Positions 21,193-33,371 of a stretch of DNA of 64,000 nucleotides are shown one piece after another. The number at the start of each line of letters is the position of its first letter. The first letter of the stretch is position 1. The stretch comes from Enterobacter cloacae (GTDB lineage Bacteria > Pseudomonadota > Gammaproteobacteria > Enterobacterales > Enterobacteriaceae), in contig NZ_JAALCJ010000001.1 in NCBI RefSeq assembly GCF_011078175.1, forward strand, positions 558,001-622,000, in the 5' to 3' direction. The position numbers and the translations under genes were made by a program. The notes beneath the pieces were generated by a model that saw nothing but the letters and a program-made list of their open reading frames with translations, had not been told where the DNA came from and ran no database searches.

Positions 21193-21714
21193 TTATCGTA
21201 ACCTGCCTCGCGCCAGATTGAGCCGCGACTCGCTCATTTGCATCGCATTCTGGCTGACGTGACAGTGGGTAATCGCAATGGCCAGCGCATCCGCGGCGTC
21301 GGCCTGCGGGTTCGCAGGAAGCTTCAGCAGGGTACGTACCATGTGCTGCACCTGGCTTTTCTCTGCGCTACCAATGCCCACCACCGTCTGCTTAACCTGA
21401 CGGGCCGCATACTCAAACACCGGCAGATCCTGGTTGACGGCGGCAACAATTGCCACGCCGCGCGCCTGACCGAGCTTTAACGCCGAGTCAGCGTTTTTCG
21501 CCATAAAGACCTGCTCGATGGCGAAATAGTCCGGCTGAAACTGGGTGATGACCTCCGACACGCCCGCATAGATGAGCTTCAGGCGCGACGGCAAATCGTC
21601 CACTTTGGTGCGAATACAGCCGCTGCCGAGGTAGGTTAGCTGGCGTCCCACCTGACGGATAACGCCATAGCCGGTGACGCGTGAGCCGGGGTCAATCCCG
21701 AGAATAATCGACAT
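21193..21714 (-). CDS. ruvC: Holliday junction resolvase RuvC
   Basis: The product is 173 aa from the ATG at 21712-21714, which follows an alternative GTG one codon earlier. It cuts Holliday junctions symmetrically. RNase H-like fold catalytic acids are in ILGIDPGS (Asp7), FAIEQVF (Glu66 region) and the C-terminal [14 protein letters not shown]. It lies 34 bp downstream of yebC, and unlike K-12 there is no yebB between ruvC and ruvA. Confidence 0.97.
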   Translation of the reverse strand: MSIILGIDPGSRVTGYGVIRQVGRQLTYLGSGCIRTKVDDLPSRLKLIYAGVSEVITQFQPDYFAIEQVFMAKNADSALKLGQARGVAIVAAVNQDLPVFEYAARQVKQTVVGIGSAEKSQVQHMVRTLLKLPANPQADAADALAIAITHCHVSQNAMQMSESRLNLARGRLR

Positions 21715-21748
21715 CACGCGTCTCCCGTAAACGGTTTACAGGCTCTCA

Positions 21749-22489
21749 TCAGAGAGTCGCTGCAACCTCATCAGAGATTTCACCGTTGTGATACACTTCC
21801 TGCACGTCGTCGCAGTCCTCGAGCATGTCGATCAGACGCAGCAGTTTCGGTGCCGTTTCCGCATCCATGTCCGCTTTGGTGGACGGGATCATGGAGACTT
21901 CTGCGTTATCCGCCTTCAGGCCAGCCGCTTCCAGCGCATCGCGCACGGCCCCCATCTCTTCCCATGCGGTGTAAACATCAATAGCGCCGTCGTCGTAGGT
22001 CACCACGTCTTCCGCACCGGCTTCCAGCGCCGCTTCCATGATCGCATCTTCGTCGCCTTTCTCGAAGGAGATGACGCCTTTTTTGCTGAACAGGTAAGCA
22101 ACAGAACCGTCAGTGCCCAGGTTGCCGCCGGTTTTGGTGAACGCGTGACGCACTTCCGCAACGGTACGGTTACGGTTGTCGGACAGGCACTCAACCATTA
22201 CCGCCGTACCGCCAGGGCCGTAACCTTCATAGATGATGGTTTCCATGTTCGCGTCTTCGTCGCCACCCACGCCACGTGCGATTGCACGGTTCAGGGTGTC
22301 ACGCGTCATGTTGTTGGACAGGGCTTTATCCACCGCTGCGCGCAGACGTGGGTTAGACGCCGGATCGCCGCCGCCCAGACGCGCCGCTGTCACCAGCTCA
22401 CGAATGATTTTGGTAAAGATTTTACCGCGCTTGGCATCCTGTGCCGCTTTGCGGTGTTTGGTGTTGGCCCACTTACTATGACCTGCCAT
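21749..22489 (-). CDS. yebC: YebC, TACO1/YebC-family protein (translation or transcription factor)
   Basis: The product is 246 aa starting [20 protein letters not shown], the strongly conserved family N-terminus. Three-domain architecture is expected over the full length. The family was long annotated as DNA-binding regulators. Recent work on homologues points to easing ribosome stalls at proline-rich stretches. It is the third gene in the minus-strand run aspS-nudB-yebC-ruvC, 27 bp after nudB. Confidence 0.95.
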   Translation of the reverse strand: MAGHSKWANTKHRKAAQDAKRGKIFTKIIRELVTAARLGGGDPASNPRLRAAVDKALSNNMTRDTLNRAIARGVGGDEDANMETIIYEGYGPGGTAVMVECLSDNRNRTVAEVRHAFTKTGGNLGTDGSVAYLFSKKGVISFEKGDEDAIMEAALEAGAEDVVTYDDGAIDVYTAWEEMGAVRDALEAAGLKADNAEVSMIPSTKADMDAETAPKLLRLIDMLEDCDDVQEVYHNGEISDEVAATL

Positions 22490-22516
22490 AAAAAGTTCTC
22501 CAAAAATCGCGCCTTC

Positions 22517-22960
22517 TCAGGCAGCGTTAATTACAAATTCTTCAATCGCCTGCCGGTTGCTCCACGACTTGGTCAGTGCGGCGGCATCCGCCGCATCCAC
22601 CCAGCGGTAGGTCAGATGTTCGGTGAACACGATCTCCCGCTCATGGGGAAGCGCAAGGCAGAACCATGATTCCATATTGCGCTCAATTCCCGGTGCATAG
22701 CGATGACGTAAATGGCTAAAAATTTCAAACTCCACCGTGCGCTGACAGTCCTTCAGGGTCAGTTGCTCGCGAGCAACGTCAATGGCGACCTCTTCCTTTA
22801 CTTCACGCGCGGCGGCCTGCGGCGCGGTCTCCCCCTCTTCCAGGCTGCCGGTAACCGACTGCCAGAAATCCGGATCGTCGCGCCGCTGCAACATCAGCAC
22901 CCGCTTCGTGTCTTCTGCATAAATGACCACCAGAACCGAAACGGGACGCTTATATGCCAT
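22517..22960 (-). CDS. nudB: Dihydroneopterin triphosphate diphosphatase NudB
   Basis: The product is 147 aa. It is a Nudix hydrolase that removes pyrophosphate from dihydroneopterin triphosphate, the early folate-pathway step, and also acts on dATP. The Nudix box runs from GSLEEGET to AAREVKEEV (about residues 38-58), with the metal-binding glutamates present. It starts 1 bp after the aspS stop, so the two are co-transcribed. Confidence 0.95.
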   Translation of the reverse strand: MAYKRPVSVLVVIYAEDTKRVLMLQRRDDPDFWQSVTGSLEEGETAPQAAAREVKEEVAIDVAREQLTLKDCQRTVEFEIFSHLRHRYAPGIERNMESWFCLALPHEREIVFTEHLTYRWVDAADAAALTKSWSNRQAIEEFVINAA

Positions 22961-22961
22961 A

Positions 22962-24734
22962 TCAGTTTTTCTCTTCCTTCTTCACCACCTCAATGCCCAG
23001 CTCAGCCAGCGCGGCCGGGTTGGCAAAGCTTGGCGCTTCAGTCATCAGACACGCCGCTGCGGTGGTTTTCGGGAAGGCGATAACGTCGCGGATGTTATCG
23101 GTGCCGGTCAGCAGCATGGTCAGACGGTCAAGACCGAAGGCCAGGCCCGCGTGCGGAGGCGTACCGTATTTCAGGGCGTCCAGCAGGAAGCCAAACTTCT
23201 CGCGCTGCTCCTGCTCGTTAATGCCCAGAATGCCGAACACGGTCTGCTGCATTTCACCGCTGTGAATACGCACGGAACCACCGCCCACTTCGTAGCCGTT
23301 GATGACCATATCGTAGGCGTTCGCCACCGCGTCTTCCGGTGCTGCCTTCAGCTCTGCCGCCGTCATGTCTTTTGGCGACGTGAACGGGTGGTGCATTGCG
23401 GTCAGGCCGCCTTCACCGTCGTCTTCAAACATTGGGAAGTCGATCACCCACAGCGGCGCCCATTTGTTTTCGTCGGTCAGGTTCAGGTCTTTGCCGAGCT
23501 TCAGACGCAGTGCGCCCATCGCATCCGCAACCACTTTCTTGTTGTCTGCGCCGAAGAAGATCATGTCGCCGTCCTGCGCGCCGGTACGCTCAAGGATCGC
23601 GTCAACGATGTCCGCATTCAGGAATTTCGCCACCGGGCTGGTGATGCCTTCCAGGCCTTTTGCACGCTCGGTCACTTTAATATAGGCCAGACCTTTCGCG
23701 CCGTAGATCTTGATGAAGTTGCCGTAGTCGTCGATCTGCTTACGGCTCAGTGCCGCACCACCCGGAACGCGCAGGGCTGCCACGCGGCCTTTCGGATCGT
23801 TAGCCGGACCTGCGAATACCGCGAACTCGACGGATTTCACCAGGTCTGCAACGTCCACCAGCTCCATCGGGTTACGCAGGTCTGGTTTGTCGGAGCCGTA
23901 GCGACGCTCGGCTTCGGCGAAAGTCATGATTGGGAAATCGCCCAGTTCAACGCCTTTCACGTCGTTCCACAGGCTACGCACCAGCGCTTCCATCACTTCA
24001 CGCACCTGCTCGGCGGTCATGAAGGAGGTTTCCACATCGATCTGGGTAAATTCTGGCTGGCGGTCAGCGCGCAGGTCTTCGTCGCGGAAACATTTGACGA
24101 TTTGATAGTAGCGATCGAAACCGGACATCATCAGCAGCTGTTTGAACAGCTGTGGAGACTGCGGCAGCGCGTAGAATTTGCCTTTATGGACGCGGGATGG
24201 GACCAGGTAATCGCGCGCGCCTTCCGGCGTGGCTTTGGTCAGCATCGGGGTTTCGATATCGAGGAAACCGTGGTCATCCATAAAGCGACGCACCAGGCTG
24301 GTGATTTTCGCACGGGTTTTCAGGCGCTGGGCCATCTCCGGGCGACGCAGATCCAGGTAGCGGTATTTCAGACGCGCTTCTTCGGTATTGACGTGGTTGG
24401 AATCCAGCGGCAACGCTTCCGCGCGGTTGATGATCGTCAGATCGGATGCCAGCACTTCGATAGCGCCGGTCGCCATCTCGGCGTTAACGTTTTTCTCGTC
24501 ACGCGCACGCACGGTGCCCGTCACCTGAATGCAGAACTCATTACGCAGCTCAGAAGCCAGCTTCAACGCATCAGCGCGATCCGGATCGAAGAACACCTGA
24601 ACGATACCTTCGCGGTCACGCATATCAATAAAGATAAGGCTACCAAGATCGCGACGACGATTGACCCAACCACACAGGGTAACCTGCTGCCCGACGTGGG
24701 ACTGACGCAGCTGCCCGCAATATTCTGTACGCAT
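22962..24734 (-). CDS. aspS: Aspartyl-tRNA synthetase
   Basis: The product is 590 aa, the E. coli length. It is a class II synthetase charging tRNA-Asp. An N-terminal OB-fold anticodon domain (residues 1-105; [13 protein letters not shown]), class II motif 2 ([18 protein letters not shown] near 216) and motif 3 ([15 protein letters not shown] near 527) are visible. The inserted bacterial GAD domain lies around 290-420. It heads the operon aspS-nudB-yebC-ruvC. Confidence 0.97.
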   Translation of the reverse strand: MRTEYCGQLRQSHVGQQVTLCGWVNRRRDLGSLIFIDMRDREGIVQVFFDPDRADALKLASELRNEFCIQVTGTVRARDEKNVNAEMATGAIEVLASDLTIINRAEALPLDSNHVNTEEARLKYRYLDLRRPEMAQRLKTRAKITSLVRRFMDDHGFLDIETPMLTKATPEGARDYLVPSRVHKGKFYALPQSPQLFKQLLMMSGFDRYYQIVKCFRDEDLRADRQPEFTQIDVETSFMTAEQVREVMEALVRSLWNDVKGVELGDFPIMTFAEAERRYGSDKPDLRNPMELVDVADLVKSVEFAVFAGPANDPKGRVAALRVPGGAALSRKQIDDYGNFIKIYGAKGLAYIKVTERAKGLEGITSPVAKFLNADIVDAILERTGAQDGDMIFFGADNKKVVADAMGALRLKLGKDLNLTDENKWAPLWVIDFPMFEDDGEGGLTAMHHPFTSPKDMTAAELKAAPEDAVANAYDMVINGYEVGGGSVRIHSGEMQQTVFGILGINEQEQREKFGFLLDALKYGTPPHAGLAFGLDRLTMLLTGTDNIRDVIAFPKTTAAACLMTEAPSFANPAALAELGIEVVKKEEKN

Positions 24735-24997
24735 GAGATATCCCTTAATTAGCCGCAGGCTGATTGTTGCCTGTCTTGCAGGCTACGATGTCGCAGCTTT
24801 TGTATGTCACAACTGGATGAAAAAAGGCGGCTATTATACTGGAAATTCTGCCGCACGATAAGAGTGAAGCACGGCCTGACGCGCGTTTGCTGTGCTCTTA
24901 TTGCCTATTCTCACAAAAATTAACAAAATTATCCGCCCGATAACAGGCCATCACGTCGTAAGGTGTAGCGTAAGCGATTCATTTGACTGGAGTGACA

Positions 24998-25564
24998 ATG
25001 TTGAAATTAGATGCCACCAAAACCGCCCTTGTGGTCATTGATTTACAGGAAGGCATCCTGCCTTTTGCCGGTGGTCCACACACCGCTGACGATGTGGTCA
25101 GCCGCGCTGCGCGCCTGGCAGAAAAATGCCGCGCCAGCGGCTCGCCTGTTGTAATGGTGCGGGTCGGCTGGTCCGCTGATTTCGCCGAAGCGTTAAAACA
25201 GCCGGTTGATGCCCAGGCCCCGGCGCATGCGCTGCCGGACAACTGGTGGACATATCCTGTCTCGCTCGGTAAACGCGACAGCGATATAGAAGTCACCAAA
25301 CGCCAGTGGGGCGCATTCTACGGCACCGACCTGGAGCTACAGCTGCGCCGACGCGGGATCGACACGATCATTCTGTGCGGGATCTCCACCAATATCGGTG
25401 TGGAATCCACCGCCCGTAATGCCTGGGAGCTGGGTTTTAACCTGGTGATCGCCGAAGATGCATGCAGCGCAGCCTCTGCGGATCAGCATCAAGGTAGCAT
25501 AACCCATATCTTCCCGCGCATTGGTCGCGTGCGCAGCACGGATGAGATCCTGAGCGCGCTATGA
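24998..25564 (+). CDS. yecD: Isochorismatase-family hydrolase YecD
   Basis: The product is 188 aa from the ATG at 24998 (CTGGAGTGACA upstream), the E. coli length; an in-frame ATG at 24983 has no ribosome site. The cysteine-hydrolase triad is visible: Asp in VVIDLQEG near 17, Lys in [11 protein letters not shown] near 94 and Cys in [17 protein letters not shown] near 129. The substrate is unknown. The stop overlaps the yecE start by 4 bp. Confidence 0.93.
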   Translation: MLKLDATKTALVVIDLQEGILPFAGGPHTADDVVSRAARLAEKCRASGSPVVMVRVGWSADFAEALKQPVDAQAPAHALPDNWWTYPVSLGKRDSDIEVTKRQWGAFYGTDLELQLRRRGIDTIILCGISTNIGVESTARNAWELGFNLVIAEDACSAASADQHQGSITHIFPRIGRVRSTDEILSAL

Positions 25565-26379
25565 TGTACGTGGGCCTGCCCCAGTGGTCGCACCCGAAAT
25601 GGGTGCGCCTGGGTATTACCAGCCTTGAAGAGTATGCCCGGCACTTTAACTGCGTGGAGGGCAACACCACGCTGTACGCCCTGCCCCGCGCAGAGATTGT
25701 CGAACGCTGGCGCGAGCAAACCACCGACGACTTTCGCTTTTGTTTTAAATTCCCGGCAACCATCTCCCACAACGCTGGGCTGCGCAACTGCGATGATTTA
25801 ACCCACGAGTTTTTAACCCGTATGTCGCCTCTGGCCAGCCGTATTGGCCAGTACTGGCTCCAGCTTCCCGCCACGTTTGGTCCGCGCGACCTGCCTGCCC
25901 TCTGGCAGTTTCTCGACGCCCTGCCCCATGACTTCACCTACGGCGTGGAAGTGAGGCATCCGGAATTCTTTGCCAAGGGTGATGCGGAGAAAGCGCTCAA
26001 TCGCGGCCTGCATGAACGAACGGTCAACCGCGTGATCCTCGACAGCCGTCCCGTACACAGCGCAATCCCGCACAGCGAAGCCGTTGTTGATGCCCAACGC
26101 AAAAAACCGAAGGTGCCCGTCCATGCGATCGTAACGGCGCAGAACCCGATGGTCCGGTTTATCGGCAGCGATAACATGCAGCAAAATGAAGAGATGTTCA
26201 CGGTCTGGCTGCAAACGCTGGCGAAATGGGAGCACACCACCACGCCGTACCTTTTTTTGCATACGCCGGATATCGCGCAGGCGCCTGAACTGGTCGATGC
26301 TCTCTGGCAGACCTTGCAGCAGGCGGTTCCGTCGGTTGGCCCCGCGCCGTCCATCCCACAACAATCTTCTCTTTTCTGA
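25561..26379 (+). CDS. yecE: YecE, DUF72 family protein
   Basis: The product is 272 aa, the same length as E. coli YecE, beginning at the first of two ATGs (25561). DUF72 proteins have a TIM-barrel-like fold, and their activity is unknown. Typical blocks are [10 protein letters not shown] near the N-terminus, [12 protein letters not shown] near 60, [11 protein letters not shown] near 129 and the C-terminal [18 protein letters not shown]. The ATGA overlap with yecD indicates coupling. Confidence 0.92.
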   Translation: MMYVGLPQWSHPKWVRLGITSLEEYARHFNCVEGNTTLYALPRAEIVERWREQTTDDFRFCFKFPATISHNAGLRNCDDLTHEFLTRMSPLASRIGQYWLQLPATFGPRDLPALWQFLDALPHDFTYGVEVRHPEFFAKGDAEKALNRGLHERTVNRVILDSRPVHSAIPHSEAVVDAQRKKPKVPVHAIVTAQNPMVRFIGSDNMQQNEEMFTVWLQTLAKWEHTTTPYLFLHTPDIAQAPELVDALWQTLQQAVPSVGPAPSIPQQSSLF

Positions 26380-26430
26380 AATCACCCCCTATCATAGAGA
26401 CGTGCCATCAGCCAAAAACAGGGAGTTAGT

Positions 26431-28578
<2,148 letters not shown>

Positions 28579-28584
28579 ACTTTA

Positions 28585-28612
28585 GCCGGGTGGCGGCTGC
28601 GCCTTACCTGGC
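28585..28612. repeat. REP-like palindrome
   Basis: GCCGGGTGGCGGCTGCGCC is followed by TTACCTGGC, giving an imperfect REP hairpin just after the cmoB stop. It is an inverted-orientation relative of the unit at 7377-7404. Confidence 0.6.
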
Positions 28613-28630
28613 CTACGCGTCGCACGTTTT

Positions 28631-28748
28631 CTCCAAAATAGTTCAAGTTGCAGCAAGGCGGCAACGCAGCGAATCCCCGGAGCTACATCAGTAAGTGACC
28701 GGGGTGAGCGAGGCGGACAACGCGGCTACGGCTTGAAATATGAAGGAG
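28631..28748. repeat. ERIC (enterobacterial repetitive intergenic consensus) element
   Basis: This is a 118-bp imperfect palindrome. Its core includes GTAAGTGACCGGGGTGAGCG and, on the left, CGAATCCCCGGAGCTACATC. These correspond to the standard ERIC core and its inverse with few changes. The ends CTCC...TTCAAG and CTTGAAATATGAAGGAG are inverted repeats. It sits between convergent cmoB and cutC, where K-12 has torY and torZ. Confidence 0.88.
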
Positions 28749-28781
28749 AAAAAAAGGCCCCTGTTGAAATTGCAGGGGCCT
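28749..28781 (-). terminator. Terminator of cutC and MicL
   Basis: On the minus strand AGGCCCCTG and CAGGGGCCT pair around a 9-nt loop and are followed by TTTTTTT. It directly abuts the ERIC element. Confidence 0.9.
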
Positions 28782-29060
28782 GGTACAAGCAAGCATCATA
28801 TTGGGCGACATGATGCGCGGTAAAAATCGGTACGTTGCTACACGTGATGACGTTCAATCAACGATTTCATTACCGCAACCGACTCTCCATCCACACCGTA
28901 GCGCGAGTACTCATCCGCTTCAGCATCCGTCGACATTGACAACCCTGTATTGCGATAACGCATGGGTGAAGGTATCCATTTACCCGCCGAGCTGTGCAGC
29001 TCTTCCACCCCTGCGTTTAAAAACAGTTTCAGATTGCTGGCGCGTACTCCTGCGCCCGCC
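28749..29060 (-). ncRNA. micL: Probable MicL sRNA from the 3' end of cutC
   Basis: In E. coli, MicL is a sigma-E-dependent sRNA of about 300 nt. It starts inside cutC and is processed to about 80 nt of cutC 3' UTR, which represses lpp. Here cutC is followed by an 83-nt untranslated tail ending in the 28755-28781 terminator. On the minus strand a sigma-E -35-like GGAACTA lies at 29096-29090. A start near 29060 would give about 310 nt. The -10 is weak (TTCCAA). I have not compared the RNA sequence itself. Confidence 0.6.
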
Positions 29061-29581
29061 ATGATTATTGGAACACCGGAATGTGCTTTTAGTTCCGTAA
29101 TTAATTTCAGTCCTTTTTCGGCCGAGGACTGCTGGCCCGATGTCAGAACGCGCGCCACGCCCAGTTCTGACAGCGTATCAAAGGCTTGTACCGGATCTTG
29201 ACACATATCGAACGCACGATGAAAAGTGACCGCCATCCCCCGGGCGGCGCGCATCACCTGACGCATACGCGGAAGATCGATGTTGCCGTCTTCGTCCAGC
29301 ACACCGATAACCAGCCCCGGGAAGCCGGAATCACGGATGAGGGCGATATCCTCAAGCATGGCACTGAACTCACCCGCCGTATAACAAAAATCACCGCCGC
29401 GCGGACGAATAATCGGGTGCACCGGAATGGTGATGGCCTGGCGTGCTGTTTTCAGCACCCCAAATGACGGGGTCAGTCCCCCTTCTTTCGGTGCCGCGCA
29501 CAGCTCGATGCGATCGGCTCCCTGCCGTTGCGCAGTGACGGCACACTCCACGCTGTAACAACAAATTTCCAGCAGCGCCAT
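28838..29581 (-). CDS. cutC: CutC family protein
   Basis: The product is 247 aa from the ATG at 29579-29581, with a near-perfect AAGGAGGATCAC ribosome site. It is a TIM-barrel protein originally linked to copper tolerance. That phenotype was later attributed in E. coli to loss of MicL encoded at the 3' end. Conserved blocks are [16 protein letters not shown] near 26, [15 protein letters not shown] near 52 and AVTFHRAFD near 125. yecM lies 78 bp upstream on the same strand. The biochemical role is unsettled. Confidence 0.94.
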   Translation of the reverse strand: MALLEICCYSVECAVTAQRQGADRIELCAAPKEGGLTPSFGVLKTARQAITIPVHPIIRPRGGDFCYTAGEFSAMLEDIALIRDSGFPGLVIGVLDEDGNIDLPRMRQVMRAARGMAVTFHRAFDMCQDPVQAFDTLSELGVARVLTSGQQSSAEKGLKLITELKAHSGVPIIMAGAGVRASNLKLFLNAGVEELHSSAGKWIPSPMRYRNTGLSMSTDAEADEYSRYGVDGESVAVMKSLIERHHV

Positions 29582-29659
29582 GTGATCCTCCTTAAATTTC
29601 ACTCAGCGTCCCATCGTGGCATGTTGCCCGACTGATGTCTGGATCGACGCTCACAATGC

Positions 29660-30220
29660 TTACGCTTCGCTGGCGACGATCTGCTCGATAGTCCAGGGAT
29701 GGAATTTCACCGTCACGTTGCCGTCCGTTACGGCAAGCGTAGGATTTGGCAAACGCTCGCGCTCCCCTTTTGGCGAGCTGGTTTTGACGAAAATACCCGG
29801 CTGGCTTAACCCCTCGTCGGAAAGCAGCGCCAGCGCACGGGCGTTCAGCATCTCGGGCTCCCCAGGCAGAACAATTTCGATATGCTCCCAGCCTTCGTGC
29901 GGATAACGCTTCTCTCCTGGCCAGGGCAGTTCCACAACGGTGAATTGCCAGTGCGCCACCGTTACCGGCGCGTGAAGTTTGAACAGGCAGATCGGGCGAC
30001 CGTTAATGATATTCTCCGACAGCAGTTCTCCGCACTGCTCAAAGCCACGCCGCCAGCGTTCGGCGGTGGCATTCTGGTGGCAGCGCAAAGAAATGTGATC
30101 GGCCTCAAGCGGCGCGATCTCCAGCCCGAGACGGGTGGCAAGTTCTGTGAACGCCTGGGTGAAGCGCGGTAAATCTGCGGAAATATCATGCAGTTCGTCA
30201 ATGGTGTGCCAGTTCGCCAT
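29660..30220 (-). CDS. yecM: YecM, VOC-fold protein
   Basis: The product is 186 aa (E. coli 188), starting MANWHTIDELHDISADLPRF. It adopts the vicinal-oxygen-chelate (glyoxalase-like) fold, with ADHISLRCH near 40 and PHEGWEHIEIVLP near 107 placing possible metal ligands. The function is unknown. It precedes cutC on the minus strand and is divergent from argS across 238 bp, in which I see nothing else recognisable. Confidence 0.92.
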   Translation of the reverse strand: MANWHTIDELHDISADLPRFTQAFTELATRLGLEIAPLEADHISLRCHQNATAERWRRGFEQCGELLSENIINGRPICLFKLHAPVTVAHWQFTVVELPWPGEKRYPHEGWEHIEIVLPGEPEMLNARALALLSDEGLSQPGIFVKTSSPKGERERLPNPTLAVTDGNVTVKFHPWTIEQIVASEA

Positions 30221-30458
30221 AGGTCAGTCTCGTTTCGTGTCGCAAAGCCGCTAATTTACTCTGTTGCCCTCTGTCGACCAACCGCAGAATCACGGTTTTT
30301 TCGACTGCATGATTATGCATACCGTCTTCGCCTGGATTCTGAGCGATCTTCGCCCCCCGCAGGGCTGACGCCCGAAGGCATTTGCAGTATACTCCCGCCC
30401 TAAATTCTTAAACTGGCGCGGGTGTTTTTTACCCGCATCAAAAACGTAAGGTATCCAG

Positions 30459-32192
30459 GTGAATATTCAGGCTCTTCTCTCAGAAAAAGTCAGTCAGGCA
30501 CTGATTGCCGCAGGCGCGCCTGCGGATTGCGAACCACAGGTTCGTCAGTCAGCGAAAGTACAGTTTGGCGACTATCAGGCTAATGGCGTGATGGCAGTGG
30601 CTAAAAAACTGGGCATGCCGCCGCGACAGCTCGCTGAGCAGGTACTGACGCATCTGGATCTCACCGGCATCGCCAGCAAAACTGAAATCGCCGGTCCGGG
30701 CTTTATCAACATTTTCCTTGAGCCTGCATTCCTGGCAAGCCACGTTGACGCGGCGCTGAAATCTGACCGTCTGGGCGTGACTCAGCCAGAGGCGCAGACC
30801 GTGGTGGTTGACTACTCCGCACCAAACGTGGCGAAAGAGATGCACGTCGGTCATCTTCGCTCCACCATCATCGGTGACGCGGCGGTGCGTACCCTGGAGT
30901 TCCTTGGTCACAAGGTGATCCGCGCTAACCACGTAGGCGACTGGGGTACGCAGTTCGGCATGCTGATCGCGTATCTGGAAAAACAGCAGCAGGAAAACGC
31001 AGGCGAAATGGCGCTGGCAGACCTGGAAGGTTTCTACCGTGAAGCCAAAAAGCACTATGACGAAGACGAAGCCTTCGCCGAGCGCGCGCGCAGCTACGTG
31101 GTGAAACTTCAAGGTGGCGACCCGTACTTCCTCGAGATGTGGCGCAAGCTGGTTGACATTACCATGTCCCAGAACCAGCTTACCTATAACCGCCTGAACG
31201 TGACCCTGACCCGCGATGACGTGATGGGTGAAAGCCTGTATAACCCAATGCTGCCAGGCATTGTGGCGGACCTGAAAGCTAAAAATCTGGCGGTGGAAAG
31301 CGAAGGCGCAACGGTAGTGTTCCTTGATGAGTATAAAAACAAGGAAGGCGAACCGATGGGCGTGATCGTTCAGAAAAAGGATGGCGGCTATCTCTACACC
31401 ACCACCGACATTGCCTGTGCGAAATACCGTTACGAAACCCTGCATGCGGATCGCGTGCTGTATTACATCGACTCCCGTCAGCACCAGCACCTGATGCAGG
31501 CGTGGACTATTGTGCGTAAAGCGGGTTATGTGCCGGATTCCGTGCCGCTGGAACACCACATGTTCGGCATGATGCTGGGTAAAGACGGTAAGCCGTTTAA
31601 AACGCGTGCGGGCGGCACCGTGAAGCTTTCCGATCTGCTGGATGAAGCGCTGGAACGCGCGCGTCGCCTGGTGGCCGAGAAGAACCCGGACATGCCTGCT
31701 GACGAGCTGGAGAAACTGGCTAACGCGGTCGGCATCGGCGCGGTGAAATACGCGGATCTCTCCAAGAACCGTACCACCGACTATATCTTCGACTGGGATA
31801 ACATGCTGGCGTTTGAAGGCAACACGGCGCCATACATGCAGTACGCTTATACCCGCGTACTCTCCGTCTTCCGTAAAGCCAATATCGACGAAAGCGTGCT
31901 GGCAAACGCCACGGTGACCCTTACCGAAGATCGTGAAGCACAGCTGGCTGCCCGCCTGCTTCAGTTCGAAGAAACGCTCTCCGTGGTCGCGCGTGACGGT
32001 ACGCCGCACGTTATGTGTGCTTACCTGTACGATCTGGCTGGTCTGTTCTCTGGCTTCTACGAACACTGCCCTATTCTGTCTGCCGAGAGCGAAGCGGTGC
32101 GCCACAGCCGCCTGAAGCTGGCGCAGCTGACGGCGAAGACCCTGAAGCTCGGTCTGGACACGCTGGGTATCGAAACCGTAGAACGTATGTAA
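30459..32192 (+). CDS. argS: Arginyl-tRNA synthetase
   Basis: The product is 577 aa, read from a GTG start (as in E. coli) after TAAGGTATCCAG. It is a class I synthetase that needs tRNA-Arg for activation. The HIGH motif appears as HVGHL in [11 protein letters not shown] near 128. The C-terminal anticodon-binding helices include [13 protein letters not shown] and [18 protein letters not shown]. It is monocistronic, with a terminator 7 bp after the stop. Confidence 0.97.
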   Translation: MNIQALLSEKVSQALIAAGAPADCEPQVRQSAKVQFGDYQANGVMAVAKKLGMPPRQLAEQVLTHLDLTGIASKTEIAGPGFINIFLEPAFLASHVDAALKSDRLGVTQPEAQTVVVDYSAPNVAKEMHVGHLRSTIIGDAAVRTLEFLGHKVIRANHVGDWGTQFGMLIAYLEKQQQENAGEMALADLEGFYREAKKHYDEDEAFAERARSYVVKLQGGDPYFLEMWRKLVDITMSQNQLTYNRLNVTLTRDDVMGESLYNPMLPGIVADLKAKNLAVESEGATVVFLDEYKNKEGEPMGVIVQKKDGGYLYTTTDIACAKYRYETLHADRVLYYIDSRQHQHLMQAWTIVRKAGYVPDSVPLEHHMFGMMLGKDGKPFKTRAGGTVKLSDLLDEALERARRLVAEKNPDMPADELEKLANAVGIGAVKYADLSKNRTTDYIFDWDNMLAFEGNTAPYMQYAYTRVLSVFRKANIDESVLANATVTLTEDREAQLAARLLQFEETLSVVARDGTPHVMCAYLYDLAGLFSGFYEHCPILSAESEAVRHSRLKLAQLTAKTLKLGLDTLGIETVERM

Positions 32193-32198
32193 AAAAAG

Positions 32199-32224
32199 AA
32201 ACCCGGCGAGCGCCGGGTTTTTTA
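32199..32224. terminator. Bidirectional terminator between argS and the GH105 gene
   Basis: The stem AAACCCGGC-GAGC-GCCGGGTTT has T on the right and A on the left. It serves argS (plus) and the convergent hydrolase gene (minus). Confidence 0.88.
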
Positions 32225-32227
32225 TCA

Positions 32228-33370
32228 TCAGAAATATTTTCGCAAATATTCCGTCAGGCACAGAATCGCCATTGCCTGGCCATAGGGCATCGACGTCAGC
32301 GGTATCTGACGGTAAAACGCCAGATCGCTCCCCATCCCCGTCCCGAAGGACGTTTGCAGCAGTTCCCCTTCCGCCGAGATGTTTTGCACGATGCCGCGAA
32401 TCGCTTTCTCCGCCACCTCTGCGTACTCTGCGCCGACATAGCGCTTGCGCACGGCTTTCAGAATGCCGTAAGCAAACCCCGCCGTGGCCGACGCCTCCAG
32501 ATAAGAATCAGGATCGTCCAGTAGCGTATGCCACAATCCGCTCTCATCCTGACATTTTGCCAGTGCGGCGATCTGCGCATTCAGCACCTGCACCAGATAG
32601 CGACGAACGGCGTTGTTTTCCGGCAGATCCACCAGCTCGAGGAAATCCGGGATCACGATGGTGAGCCAGCTGTTGCCGCGCGCCCAGCGGGCCTTGGCAA
32701 AGTTGTGGTTCCCTTCGTAATTCCAGCCATGGAACCACAGCCCGGTCTCCCGATCCATCAGATTCTGTACGTGGAGCAGGAACTGATAGATCGCCTCCTC
32801 GACGTACTCCGGCTTGTTCAGCAGCTTGCCGATTTTCGCCAGCGGCAGCACCGTCATCATCAGCGTGTCATCCCACATCTGCTGATGGTTCTCTTCCGCC
32901 AGGGTGATGTGCTGCATGCCGCCATGTTCGGTGCGCGGCATCTCATTCATCGCCCATTCCGCCCAGCTTTCAAGCCACGGCAGCCAGGCCGGGTTTTTAG
33001 TCTCTTCGTAGCGATACGCCAGCGTCAGAAACGGCGACATGGTATTCACGTTTTTGGTGGTTGCGCCTTCAGCGAAACGGTCAGCAAACCAGCTGTCGAT
33101 AATCTCGCGCATGCCTTCGTCACCGGTCTGGCAGTAATACTGCCAGATACCGTATAAACCGACGCCGTGGGTCCATTCCCATCCGGCCCAGCCTTTGGTG
33201 TCGATCACGCGCCCGTCGTCCAGCCGCAGCAAAAACTCACCCGTTTTGTCGTGGATATTGACCAGGTTTTGCGTCACCTTTTGGATCAGCGATTTCAGCT
33301 CATCCCTGGCGATAAAGCGTTCAGGCTGGCGCAATAACGGGCTATGTTTGACAGGCCAAACTTTCATCAT
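32228..33370 (-). CDS. rhiN: GH105 unsaturated rhamnogalacturonyl hydrolase (RhiN-like)
   Basis: The product is 380 aa with no signal peptide, so cytoplasmic. GH88/GH105 family blocks are clear: GWAGWEWTHGVGLYGIWQYY near 60, NVNTMSPFLTLAYRYE near 107, QMWDDTLMMTVLPLAKIG near 165 (the DD holds the likely catalytic aspartate) and WARGNSWLTIVIPD near 233. These enzymes remove the unsaturated uronate left by rhamnogalacturonan lyases. It is second in a two-gene operon, 1 bp after the transporter. The pairing matches rhiTN of Dickeya. The exact substrate is inferred. Confidence 0.85.
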   Translation of the reverse strand: MMKVWPVKHSPLLRQPERFIARDELKSLIQKVTQNLVNIHDKTGEFLLRLDDGRVIDTKGWAGWEWTHGVGLYGIWQYYCQTGDEGMREIIDSWFADRFAEGATTKNVNTMSPFLTLAYRYEETKNPAWLPWLESWAEWAMNEMPRTEHGGMQHITLAEENHQQMWDDTLMMTVLPLAKIGKLLNKPEYVEEAIYQFLLHVQNLMDRETGLWFHGWNYEGNHNFAKARWARGNSWLTIVIPDFLELVDLPENNAVRRYLVQVLNAQIAALAKCQDESGLWHTLLDDPDSYLEASATAGFAYGILKAVRKRYVGAEYAEVAEKAIRGIVQNISAEGELLQTSFGTGMGSDLAFYRQIPLTSMPYGQAMAILCLTEYLRKYF

Positions 33371-33371
33371 C

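Noticed and set aside
22923-24752. 609-codon open frame opposite aspS
   Set aside because: It is rich in His, Arg, Gln and Val, as expected for the complement of a GC-rich gene, and aspS on the other strand is certain. Similar long frames opposite argS (30549-32261) and flhA (36206-37573) were rejected for the same reason.
28631-28748. Reading the 118-bp repeat as an insertion sequence remnant or attachment site
   Set aside because: It has no transposase sequence and matches the ERIC core instead.
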